A stretch of 12,263 bases of DNA from Colimorpha_A sp900556615 (GTDB lineage Bacteria; Bacillota; Clostridia; Oscillospirales; CAG-272). A program made the position numbers and the translations under genes. The notes beneath the pieces were generated by a model, which saw nothing but the letters and a program-made list of their open reading frames with translations, had not been told where the DNA came from and ran no database searches. Positions 1 to 6,191 of this stretch are shown piece after piece. Location of the stretch: assembly GCA_963598415.1 (NCBI GenBank), contig CAVBUH010000098.1, positions 1 to 12,263 on the forward strand, given 5' to 3'. Numbering within the stretch: the first letter of the stretch is position 1; each line of letters begins with the position of its first letter.

Positions 1-71
1 TGCCATTCAAGAAGTTGGACTCGACTTTTTATGGTTTAGCGGACAGTAATAATAAAGAATTAGAACTGTAA
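1..71 (+). CDS. C-terminal tail of an unidentified protein (partial, begins outside the window)
   Basis: The frame that starts at base 3 is open for 22 codons and ends with TAA at 69-71, twelve bases before the next ATG. The visible tail begins PFKKLDSTFYGL and ends with an acidic stretch, NKELEL. I cannot assign a family from so little. The short gap to the FtsZ-like gene and the tight coupling of the genes after it suggest it is an upstream member of the same operon. A second frame is also open until a TAA at 47-49, so the choice of frame rests on length and spacing alone. Confidence 0.35.
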   Translation, partial: PFKKLDSTFYGLADSNNKELEL

Positions 72-83
72 AATATACAAAGC

Positions 84-605
84 ATGAGTAAGACAATGAT
101 ACTTGCAATCGGTGGCGCCGGTTGCAATATGGCTGAAACAATAATGCGCGTTGCCAATGCGCATTGGATTAAGGAGGCTACATATCTTTTCGCAGATTCC
201 GATATGGAACGCCTTTCAGAACTGGGTAAAAAAGGATTTGAAACGTTGCATCTTCAACGTGAGTCCGACTCCTTCCCGACAGAGAAACTGAGGGGAGTAG
301 AAAAGCTCTACATCCTTGCCGGTCTCGGTGGCATGACAGGCAGTAGATTTGCAGAGATTGCAGCAAAGTCAGCCAAATCAGATGGTATTGGCAATGTGGC
401 GTTAATCGTAACTCTTCCTTTCGTATTCGAGGGGTCAAGAAAATTGGCAAAAGCAACCGAGGCACTTAAATCACTTTCTGATATGTCGGTTAAAGTTCTA
501 AATAACGAAGAACTTACAGAACGCTATCCGGACATTAAATTCATAAATGCCTTTGTATATTCCGACAAGGAAGCACTCAACGCAATGGAATCAGGACTTA
601 TTTAA
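84..605 (+). CDS. Short FtsZ/tubulin-like GTP-binding protein lacking the C-terminal domain
   Basis: This 173-aa protein matches the N-terminal GTPase half of FtsZ in order. It has a glycine-rich T1 loop (GGAGCN, residues 10-15), an FADSD segment (36-40) in the place of FtsZ's T3-region aspartate, a divergent tubulin signature (AGLGGMTGSR, 79-88, for GGGTGTG), the TLPFVFEGSRK strand and turn (110-120; FtsZ has TKPFxFEGxxR), NNEEL (140-144, for NDKL), and the start of the central helix (INAFVYSDKEALNAM). It then stops. The C-terminal domain and the T7 loop, which in FtsZ supplies the catalytic aspartate to the neighbouring subunit, are absent. FtsZ is normally 320-430 aa, so this is unlikely to be the cell-division protein. 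It probably binds a nucleotide; hydrolysis or polymer formation by the usual mechanism looks impossible. The stop overlaps the next start (TAATG), which implies translational coupling to the phosphoesterase. The short length looks native, because the frame ends cleanly at that coupled start. Function unknown. Confidence 0.75.
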   Translation: MSKTMILAIGGAGCNMAETIMRVANAHWIKEATYLFADSDMERLSELGKKGFETLHLQRESDSFPTEKLRGVEKLYILAGLGGMTGSRFAEIAAKSAKSDGIGNVALIVTLPFVFEGSRKLAKATEALKSLSDMSVKVLNNEELTERYPDIKFINAFVYSDKEALNAMESGLI

Positions 606-1207
606 TGAAAATACTCCATCTTTCTGATACTCACAACTGCCACCATCGGCTCCGGGATTTACCCGAGGCTGATGTGGTAGTACATTCCGGTGATTTCTGT
701 ATGGTCGGGACCGAACAGGAAGCCCTTGATTTCCTCAACTGGTTTTGTGACTTGCCATACAAACACAAAATCTTTATCTGTGGCAACCATGACGATTGCC
801 TCTATGGAGCAAATATTGACGGACTCCCTGACAACGTGCATCAACTCTCCAACTCAGGAGTTGAAATTGATGGTGTTAAGTTTTATGGTGTTCCGATGTT
901 TCTGGAAGATTGCATAACCGAGCGACAGAGCCGCAACTATGAGAAAATTCCCGGCGATACCGATATATTGATTACCCATTCTCCGGCTTACGGCATACTT
1001 GATTATGATGACGGTATCAACTACGGCTCTGAAGAGATTCTAACGAAGCTATCTGACCTTCACCTTAAAGCACATCTATTCGGTCATATCCATGCCCAAC
1101 ACGGAATCAAGGAACAAAACGGCGTCATATTCTCCAATGGCTCGATTATGAACGCAAATTACACCATCTTCAGTACCCCTAACATAATCATAGTGGAAAA
1201 TGCCTAA
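605..1207 (+). CDS. Calcineurin-like metallophosphoesterase, MPPED-like
   Basis: The 200-aa protein has the full set of dinuclear-metal ligands of the calcineurin-like fold: SDTH (D8, H10), GDF (D30), GNHD (N61, H62), a histidine in ITHSP, and GHIHAQHG near the end. The layout SDTH - VVHSGDF - FLNWFCDLPYKHK - CGNHD resembles the MPPED1/MPPED2 branch, whose members hydrolyse phosphodiesters, including cyclic nucleotides in some cases. It has no signal peptide, so it is cytoplasmic. It overlaps the FtsZ-like gene by 1 nt and the WG-like gene by 8 nt, so the three are made together. Being near an RNA ligase locus, it could act on RNA ends or nucleotide signals, but this is inference; the ligase genes are on a separate transcript. 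Confidence 0.88.
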   Translation: MKILHLSDTHNCHHRLRDLPEADVVVHSGDFCMVGTEQEALDFLNWFCDLPYKHKIFICGNHDDCLYGANIDGLPDNVHQLSNSGVEIDGVKFYGVPMFLEDCITERQSRNYEKIPGDTDILITHSPAYGILDYDDGINYGSEEILTKLSDLHLKAHLFGHIHAQHGIKEQNGVIFSNGSIMNANYTIFSTPNIIIVENA

Positions 1208-1499
1208 ACGCAAACGACATCAACCGGGCAAATATAAGCCGAAGCCCGAGATCGGTCCGAATTTTATCGGCACCAAACCCCTGACTCTTTTCCAAGCCGA
1301 AAATGGACTTTGGGGTGTCAAAGATGGAGACGGCAATATTGAAATAGCGCCTGAATATAGGCGAATAGAGCAGACCGAAGATCAAAAATTGCGTAATGAA
1401 GTGTATCTCGCGTCTAAAGATACCGTCCTATCGGTGACACCCGATGATTGGGATATTGTTGTATGGTTCTCTTCTGATTTTTTCGAAGGTAATGAATGA
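1200..1499 (+). CDS. Small WG-repeat-like protein
   Basis: This 99-aa protein has a very basic N-terminus (MPKRKRHQPGKYKPK) followed by one unit that looks like a WG/KWG beta repeat: LFQAENGLWGVKDGDGN then IEIAPEYRRIE (residues 30-57). WG repeats usually occur in tandem in larger proteins and act as binding surfaces, so a single unit here suggests a small adaptor or a shortened relative. The rest (about 58-99) is not recognised. The start ATG lies inside the end of the phosphoesterase gene (ATGCCTAA), which supports coupled translation. It ends 7 bases before the end of the oppositely oriented WYL gene. The basic N-terminus would suit nucleic-acid contact; this is inference. Confidence 0.65.
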   Translation: MPKRKRHQPGKYKPKPEIGPNFIGTKPLTLFQAENGLWGVKDGDGNIEIAPEYRRIEQTEDQKLRNEVYLASKDTVLSVTPDDWDIVVWFSSDFFEGNE

Positions 1500-1506
1500 T
1501 TGGACG

Positions 1507-2538
1507 CTATTCTTTTGCTCGATTATAATGTGATGCGGCTATACGGACGCTTTCGGCAATTCGGGCGCGGAACTCCGGTGGAGCAATGACTTCGGCATGA
1601 CCTCCGTAGCCGAGAATCAAACGCTCCAGTTCGTTGTTTATGACGACCTTTAGAGAGAGTTGGATTGAGCCGTCGCGGAAACGTTGCTCCACTTTCTGCG
1701 ATTTATGGAATGGCTTTGACTCGACGTATGGTGCCTGTTGGCGGTCGATTTTAATAACCACACGCCGCGCCTTGTCATGAATCCATTTGGTCACTCCGAT
1801 TGTGTCATCAAAGAAGTGTTCCGGGTCGAAGTCAACACATTTCTTAAACGGATGTTCTTTGTCAACTGCTAACGACTGGATGCGGTCGAGAGCAAAGATA
1901 TTGACCTGCGGTACGCAGTTTGACGCTTTCTCACCGATTAGAAACCATCGGTTGCGATACTCCTTCAATAAATAAGGATATACCACCAAAGCCTCGGATT
2001 GTCGAGCCTTGAACGACTGGTATTCGATAATGATAGTCTGCTGTTTGCGCACAGCGTCATATATGTCGCCTATAAATTTTGCCCCCCTGTATCCTGCCAC
2101 ATGCTCCATATCCATAGCCGGAACCAACGTGCCAGTATGTCGCGAAATCTGCTCGTTGAGTTTGCTTATTGTGTCGATAGAAGAAGCCAGCTGCGGAAAA
2201 CCCTGCAACTGTCGCAATATGTCAAGAGCCGAGTTGAGGGCATCAAGACCTTCATCGTTCAGCGGTAGATGCGTAATGCTGAAATCGGGGTCTTCGTACT
2301 CATAATATTTGTTTTCTCGAACCACTATAGGGGCATTATAGCCCAAACGGTCGCTGCGCATCAGTGCAAGATCGTTCTGAAACGTGCGGCGACTCACTGG
2401 ATTACTTCGCCCTTCAAATTCCGCCAACGCATCGGTACAGGCGTCAATCAAGTCGTTGATAGTCCAGCGGCGATAATGGTTCTGGAGGCACTTGTCAATG
2501 GTGGAAATTCGTATGAGAGTGGCGCGATTGATAGGCAT
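1507..2538 (-). CDS. WYL-domain transcriptional regulator, divergent from rtcB-prfH
   Basis: This 343-aa regulator has an N-terminal winged-helix region (about residues 1-70, including RATLIRISTIDKCL and SRRTFQNDLALM), a WYL domain at about 165-230 (TIIIEYQSF, VVYPYLLKEYRNRWFLIGE; RWFL at 197-200 stands for the WYL signature) and a C-terminal WCX-like region ending PEFRARIAESVRIAASHY. WYL domains are known or proposed ligand sensors for nucleic acids or nucleotides and often control DNA- or RNA-repair and defence genes. I chose the ATG at 2538. An in-frame start at 2610 would add 24 residues, but it would lie upstream of the recognisable -7 promoter box at 2556-2563 and across the inverted repeat. 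The gene faces away from rtcB, sharing an 81-bp control region, and probably regulates both itself and rtcB-prfH. Confidence 0.88.
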   Translation of the reverse strand: MPINRATLIRISTIDKCLQNHYRRWTINDLIDACTDALAEFEGRSNPVSRRTFQNDLALMRSDRLGYNAPIVVRENKYYEYEDPDFSITHLPLNDEGLDALNSALDILRQLQGFPQLASSIDTISKLNEQISRHTGTLVPAMDMEHVAGYRGAKFIGDIYDAVRKQQTIIIEYQSFKARQSEALVVYPYLLKEYRNRWFLIGEKASNCVPQVNIFALDRIQSLAVDKEHPFKKCVDFDPEHFFDDTIGVTKWIHDKARRVVIKIDRQQAPYVESKPFHKSQKVEQRFRDGSIQLSLKVVINNELERLILGYGGHAEVIAPPEFRARIAESVRIAASHYNRAKE

Positions 2539-2555
2539 AATCAGATATTTTTTTA

Positions 2556-2587
2556 CAAAAGTAGCAAATTTCTCAGCAGTGCGCAAA
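2556..2587 (-). promoter_or_regulatory. Bacteroidota-type promoter of the WYL regulator
   Basis: On the minus strand TACTTTTG (2563-2556) fits the -7 consensus TAnnTTTG. A TTTG at 2587-2584 sits upstream with a 20-nt spacer, matching the -33 element. Transcription would begin near 2549, giving a leader of about 10 nt before the ATG at 2538. No Shine-Dalgarno sequence is visible, as is common in this phylum. Confidence 0.6.
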
Positions 2588-2599
2588 TCCATTGCGCAC
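2579..2599. promoter_or_regulatory. Perfect inverted repeat, candidate operator of the WYL regulator
   Basis: GTGCGCAA (2579-2586) and TTGCGCAC (2592-2599) are exact reverse complements separated by 5 bp (ATCCA). The left arm covers the -33 TTTG of the regulator's promoter, and the right arm ends 20 bp before the rtcB start codon. A dimeric regulator bound here could repress its own gene and control rtcB-prfH at the same time. The repeat is seen directly; its role is inferred from position. Confidence 0.6.
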
Positions 2600-2619
2600 G
2601 CACATCTCAACTTTGCGGC

Positions 2620-3819
2620 ATGAATATAAATGGAAAAACAACATCGGCTGAGATATTCACCGATAATATAGAGCTGTCAGCTCTTGACTGGATAACTGAA
2701 CTGTGCGATCATCCGGCAATGGAGGGTGTGCCCATCGTGCAAATGCCCGACGTTCACGCCGGGAGTTCATGCAATGTAGGCACAGCCTATCCAATCGGAA
2801 TGTATGTCAATCCTGACCATGTAGGAGTTGACATTGGTTGTACCATTTCCATGCACCGACTTTCGTTTGCTATCAACCCCAATGACTTTCCGTTGCTCGA
2901 CCATCGCATCCGCGAGGTAATTCCGACAGGCACGGATATTTGCCAAAAGAACTCACTCAATGAAAAAGAATTGTTCCGCTTTCTGAACTCACAGTATCAG
3001 AAGGCCCGTTCGGCTACCCCTGACCTTATCAATGAGGCTCCTCGCATTGATGGACGTTTCATCACCGACTTCTGCCGTCGCATAAAACTTCAGGAAGGTA
3101 TCTTCTACAAAAGTCTCGGAACACTCGGTGGCGGCAATCATTTCATAGAATATGGAGAAGACTCCGAATTAGGCGACGGATGGCTGACTATTCACTGTGG
3201 ATCTCGGAATCTCGGAGTCAAAGTTGCCAATCACTGGCGAAATATTGCACAGAATCCCAAACGAGCGAAATACATCGGCTATCTTTGGGGCGATGCTTTG
3301 CGCGGTTATCTCTCGGATATGATTATAGCCCAGGCATACGCTCTTTTTAATCATCAGATAATTCGCGACCGTATTTTCGCCATTCTCAAAAAACTGTGCA
3401 AGGCCAAATGCACCGAATCAATCTTTACCACTCACAATTATATATCGGTAACGGACTACGTGCCTATGTTACGCAAAGGTGCGATTGATGCTTCCGAGGG
3501 TCGTAAAGTGGCAATCCCGTTCAATATGCGCGACGGCATTGCTATCTGTATAGGGAAAGGTAATGAGCAGTGGTTCAACACCGCTCCGCATGGCGCCGGA
3601 CGCATTATGAGCCGCGCCCAAGCCAAAAAGCAAATATCATTGAACGAATTTGAAAATTCAATGGCAGGCATCTATTCATCATCGGTATGTGCCGGTACTC
3701 TTGATGAATCCCCGATGGCATACAAACCAACCGGGGAGATACTCGAACTTATCCGGCCGACAGTCGAAGTAATCGCCATGATTAAGCCCAAACTCAACAT
3801 TAAAGACAACGGAGAATGA
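2620..3819 (+). CDS. rtcB: RNA-splicing ligase RtcB (PrfH-associated RtcB2-like)
   Basis: The 399-aa protein carries the RtcB active site: MPDVHAG (42-48), GVDIGC (D71, C74), GGGNHF (N173, H174), IHCGSR (H192, R196), a metal-binding histidine in TTHNY (H272), and APHGAGR with H324, the residue that takes the GMP. RtcB joins 2',3'-cyclic-phosphate or 3'-phosphate RNA ends to 5'-OH ends using GTP and Mn2+. In the subfamily paired with PrfH it reseals 16S rRNA cut in the decoding centre. I chose the ATG at 2620 because MNINGKTTSAEIFTDNIE matches the usual N-terminus of the short RtcB group; upstream codons in the same frame run antisense through the WYL gene. The stop overlaps the prfH start by 4 nt (ATGA). 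Unusual: DVHAGSSC where a lysine (GKG/GKGC) is common, and DIGCTI where DIGCGM is usual. Confidence 0.93.
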   Translation: MNINGKTTSAEIFTDNIELSALDWITELCDHPAMEGVPIVQMPDVHAGSSCNVGTAYPIGMYVNPDHVGVDIGCTISMHRLSFAINPNDFPLLDHRIREVIPTGTDICQKNSLNEKELFRFLNSQYQKARSATPDLINEAPRIDGRFITDFCRRIKLQEGIFYKSLGTLGGGNHFIEYGEDSELGDGWLTIHCGSRNLGVKVANHWRNIAQNPKRAKYIGYLWGDALRGYLSDMIIAQAYALFNHQIIRDRIFAILKKLCKAKCTESIFTTHNYISVTDYVPMLRKGAIDASEGRKVAIPFNMRDGIAICIGKGNEQWFNTAPHGAGRIMSRAQAKKQISLNEFENSMAGIYSSSVCAGTLDESPMAYKPTGEILELIRPTVEVIAMIKPKLNIKDNGE

Positions 3820-4421
3820 AAAAATATATACAGATTACAGCCGGACGGGGTCCGGTGGAATGTGCCCGAGCCGTCACGCTCGTTGCCCGCGAACTGCTCA
3901 AAACAATACCGACGCTTCAACTTACCGACTGCGAACCTCACAATCAGATGGACGGCTGTTTCATGTCAATGATATTTGCCACCGACGAAGCAATTTCATC
4001 TTCTATTGTTGAAGAGTGGCAAGGCACAATACTCTGGCGTTCGACGAAGAATCCTTATCGTCCGGGACACAAACGCAGCAACTGGTTTGTAGGCGTCAAC
4101 TTCTTCGATGAAGTGTCGCTTCCGCAGATTGATGAATCTGACATTATTTATGAAACCTGTCGATCGGGAGGCAAGGGCGGTCAGAATGTCAACAAAGTCG
4201 AGACTGCGGTTCGTGCAATCCATACACCTACCGGTCTATCGGTAAAATGCTCTGATGAACGCACCCAATCGCAGAATAAGGCTCTTGCAAGAGAACGATT
4301 GTTGTTAAAGCTCCGTCAGATAAACGAAAAAACTCTCGCCGATTCTCAGGCACGCCAATGGAGCAATCACGACAACCTTGAACGTGGCAACCCCGTCAAA
4401 AAATTCTCGGGTTCATTATGA
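3816..4421 (+). CDS. prfH: Peptide chain release factor homologue PrfH
   Basis: The 201-aa protein has a class I release-factor catalytic domain: RSGGKGGQNVNKVETAVR with the GGQ tripeptide at 121-123, followed by the usual PTGL-V-CSDERTQSQNKALA segment and a basic tail. It lacks the stop-codon reading domain of RF1/RF2 and has about the normal PrfH length. The N-terminal part (1-105) contains WRSTKNPYRPGHKRSNWFVGV, typical of PrfH. PrfH is known to release peptides from ribosomes whose decoding centre has been cleaved, so that the partner RtcB can repair the 16S rRNA. The 4-nt ATGA overlap with rtcB shows a two-gene coupled operon. The gene ends about 65 bp before the integrase remnant, which points toward it; no clear terminator lies between them. 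Confidence 0.93.
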   Translation: MKKYIQITAGRGPVECARAVTLVARELLKTIPTLQLTDCEPHNQMDGCFMSMIFATDEAISSSIVEEWQGTILWRSTKNPYRPGHKRSNWFVGVNFFDEVSLPQIDESDIIYETCRSGGKGGQNVNKVETAVRAIHTPTGLSVKCSDERTQSQNKALARERLLLKLRQINEKTLADSQARQWSNHDNLERGNPVKKFSGSL

Positions 4422-4969
4422 AATTTGATACTGTATAGCATTTTGATACAACCTGTCTTTAATTTTGCATCGTATAACAAAGTAACCAACGATTGAATTG
4501 TGGGCGAGCTTGCTCTTGCGACCGTCACGACGGCCACCTTTAAGAAGGTAAGCCTGAAACTTCTTGCAGAAGTCCTCATTGATTTTTGCGAGGGTAAATG
4601 TACCGTCGCAAAAATCATAGAAGTGCTGATAGACAATCTTCCACTTCTGGTATTTCTTGAAACACTTCTTGCGGAAGTATTCCAGAAAGTCGATGCGGAG
4701 CTTCTCTTTATCGAGGAAGCCGAACTGCTCGTTGAGCAACTGCTCAAAGCGGCGACAGCGGATAGCCTCCGCTTTTTCCATCATGGAGGCGTTGAACTCT
4801 CGTTCACGGGCATTAGCTGAATGTCCGTAGAGGTAGATTCCCAGGCCCTCACGGCGGCTGAGCCTGTTGGTGTGAGGATTTCGGATCGGGGGATAGAAGT
4901 CGAGGTAGAGCGAATGCGGTCGCCCGATATTTCTTTTTTACGAAGGAAAACTTTAGTGCAGGTATTCAT
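4416..4969 (-). pseudogene. Tyrosine recombinase remnant (frameshifted, catalytic domain lost)
   Basis: Reading from the ATG at 4969 gives MNTCTKVFLRKKEISGDRIR, an arm-binding start typical of Bacteroidales integrases. The frame then breaks near 4909-4912. Shifting frame restores LYLDFYPPIRNP, NRLSRREGLGIYLYGHS, EREFNASMMEKAEAIRC and FGFLDK, and then the SAM-like core-binding domain (DFCKKFQAYLL, KLAHNSIVGY). After GYF (about 4488) the similarity stops and a short unrelated tail runs to 4416. The catalytic domain with the R-H-R-Y residues is missing; full-length relatives are roughly 400 aa. So the gene has at least two lesions, a single-base change of frame and a 3' deletion, and should be inactive. 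It sits directly downstream of the multi-HTH gene in the same direction and its broken end abuts prfH. Confidence 0.85.
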
Positions 4970-5018
4970 TGTATCTTGAAAGAGTTAAAAGTTTGACGCA
5001 AAGTTCGGTAGTGTTTGC

Positions 5019-5064
5019 ATGGTGGAATCAGCCACCATCGCACCACTATAGCCGGATTCGGCTA
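5019..5064 (-). other. Two hairpins between the HTH gene stop and the integrase remnant
   Basis: TAGCCG/CGGCTA with a 4-nt loop (5049-5064) overlaps the stop codon of the HTH gene. ATGGTGG/CCACCAT with a 6-nt loop (5019-5038) follows it on the minus strand. Neither is followed by a T run, so they are not classic intrinsic terminators. They may separate or attenuate expression between the HTH gene and the integrase. Confidence 0.45.
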
Positions 5065-5955
5065 AATCGTAGGTGGCGCAAGCAAATCATCCAGTTCTTT
5101 GCGGGAGAGATAGGTAAACTTGCCTCTCTTGGTACGGGTTATCTTGTATGTCTTGACATAGTGATAAAGCTGGTCTCTTGTCATGCCAAACTTTGCCATA
5201 GCCTCGGCAATCGTGTATTCAGCCGGAGGTTCAGGCTCTGCCACGACTTTAGCCACATCAAAATGATTCTTTGAATAGCGAACTCCTTTACCGACTTTAG
5301 TTTTCGGAATTCCTTCCTTGGAAGCAAGGTTGTATATGGCTGATAGTGTCATTCCGAATTTCTCTTGGATTTCAGCAACAGTGAGCCACTCTGTGATTCC
5401 CTCCGGAGTTGGTTTCTTTGCAAATGCCCGGTCAACATGGGCTTTGCTCCACATGTTTTTCCCACGATACACGGTCTTTGGGATTTTCTTTTCTTTACAG
5501 ACTTTCCAAAACCAGCCGTTAGATACCTGATATTTGTCAAGAACTTCCTGTGTAGTGTAAAACTCAGAAATTGGTGTTTCCTCTCGTGCAATGGTTGTCC
5601 GTTCCGTCGCAGCGAATAGAGTGTCAATATCGCTTCGCTTGACAAGGGTCTTACGGTTGAGTTTCCATGCCTTGATTACACCTTTATTGATATAGATGTA
5701 AAAGGTCTTATAGCAAAGACCAAGATACTGAGCTGCCTGACGGGGAGTGAGAAATTCTTTCTCGTCAATTTCTTTCATCCCGGTCTGAACTCGACGCACC
5801 TCTTCTTTGCACCGTTCCATTTTCTCTTTGCGCTTTCTATCCTTATAGGCATGTTCAGCGCATCGTTTGGAACAGTACGCAGTCTGAGTAGTCCGGGCAA
5901 TGAAGTTTTTTCCGCACCACTGACAGACTTTTTCAATTTGAATGTTACTGCTCAT
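5062..5955 (-). CDS. Zinc-finger protein with four tandem excisionase-type HTH domains
   Basis: The 297-aa protein starts at the ATG at 5955 (MSSNIQIEKV); an upstream extension of 45 codons reads through the repeat region and looks non-coding. Residues 11-32 form a treble-clef-like zinc site (CQWC ... YCSKRC; C11, C14, C28, C32) followed by a basic, charged helix. Four units resembling HTH_17/MerR-like DNA-binding domains follow, at about 67-114 (FLTPRQAAQYLGL), 132-178 (YTTQEVLDKYQVS), 190-236 (WLTVAEIQEKFGM) and 247-293 (YTIAEAMAKFGM). Related proteins commonly sit beside integrases in Bacteroidales mobile elements and probably act as excisionase-like or regulatory architectural factors. 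Here it is intact although the adjacent integrase is broken. Four phased repeats lie just upstream and could be its binding sites. Confidence 0.78.
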   Translation of the reverse strand: MSSNIQIEKVCQWCGKNFIARTTQTAYCSKRCAEHAYKDRKRKEKMERCKEEVRRVQTGMKEIDEKEFLTPRQAAQYLGLCYKTFYIYINKGVIKAWKLNRKTLVKRSDIDTLFAATERTTIAREETPISEFYTTQEVLDKYQVSNGWFWKVCKEKKIPKTVYRGKNMWSKAHVDRAFAKKPTPEGITEWLTVAEIQEKFGMTLSAIYNLASKEGIPKTKVGKGVRYSKNHFDVAKVVAEPEPPAEYTIAEAMAKFGMTRDQLYHYVKTYKITRTKRGKFTYLSRKELDDLLAPPTI

Positions 5956-5976
5956 ACTGGCTTTATATAAGTGGTT

Positions 5977-5998
5977 ATTTCGCCAATTATTTCGCCAA
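5977..5998 (+). repeat. Direct repeat of ATTTCGCCAA, two copies with inverted copies downstream
   Basis: ATTTCGCCAA occurs at 5977-5986 and 5989-5998 with a 12-bp period, immediately upstream of the HTH gene. The reverse complement TGGCGAAAT occurs at 6078-6086, and a weaker match, GGCGAAAA, near 6107-6114. A cluster of direct and inverted copies beside a recombination gene suggests arm-type recombinase sites or regulator sites. Confidence 0.6.
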
Positions 5999-6000
5999 AA

Positions 6001-6040
6001 GCGTGTATGGGCGTGTATCGACGTGTACTGACGTGTAAAT
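6001..6040 (+). repeat. Four direct repeats with exact 10-bp period (core CGTGTA)
   Basis: The four units are gcgtgtatgg, gcgtgtatcg, acgtgtactg and acgtgtaaat. CGTGTA is conserved in every unit at the same place. A 10-bp period puts the cores on one face of the helix. The array starts 46 bp upstream of the HTH gene and matches the number of HTH domains in that protein. Likely a binding array for that protein or for the recombinase. Confidence 0.7.
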
Positions 6041-6133
6041 CCTCCATCACTTATCTCGCGCTTTCGGTCCCGGTCGATGGCGAAATACAATCGGGATACA
6101 AAAATGGGCGAAAAAGGGGTCAGAATCCGTTAG

Positions 6134-6191
6134 AATCCATCAGTAAGGGTATGAAAAAAGCGTGCTGTAAAGCACGCTGTACTAATGGATT
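6134..6191 (-). terminator. Nested hairpin with T run on the minus strand, intrinsic terminator
   Basis: The inner stem AGCGTGCT/AGCACGCT (6159-6166 and 6171-6178) has a 4-nt loop. On the minus strand it is followed directly by six Ts, the form of an intrinsic terminator. A second, outer imperfect repeat, AATCCATCAGTA (6134-6145) against TACTAATGGATT (6180-6191), pairs at 11 of 12 positions and encloses the inner stem. No protein gene on the minus strand ends here, so it may end a small RNA transcript. Confidence 0.6.

Noticed and set aside
84..605. The housekeeping cell-division protein FtsZ
   Set aside because: It is about half the normal length, the tubulin signature is divergent, and there are no dcw-cluster neighbours such as ftsA or mur genes.
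2608..2615. CAACTTTG as the -7 box of the rtcB promoter
   Set aside because: It is one base from TAnnTTTG, but it would place the transcription start at or after the ATG at 2620, and there is no TTTG at the proper -33 distance. The rtcB promoter is left unassigned.
2269..2619. An N-terminal extension of RtcB by 117 residues
   Set aside because: The frame stays open upstream, but it runs antisense through the start of the WYL gene and has no RtcB-like sequence; the recognisable N-terminus begins at the ATG at 2620.
4500..4820. A 106-codon plus-strand ORF, rich in leucine and glutamate
   Set aside because: It is exactly antisense to the integrase remnant, whose arm and core-binding motifs are recognisable on the other strand; the leucine-rich content is a mirror effect.
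6001..6040. CRISPR-like array
   Set aside because: The units are 10 bp with no spacers between them, and no cas gene is present; this is a phased direct repeat, not a CRISPR.
5956..6090. A 45-residue N-terminal extension of the zinc-finger/HTH protein
   Set aside because: It would be translated through the phased repeats and the ATTTCGCCA repeats, and its sequence is unlike the family; the ATG at 5955 precedes the zinc finger at a normal distance.
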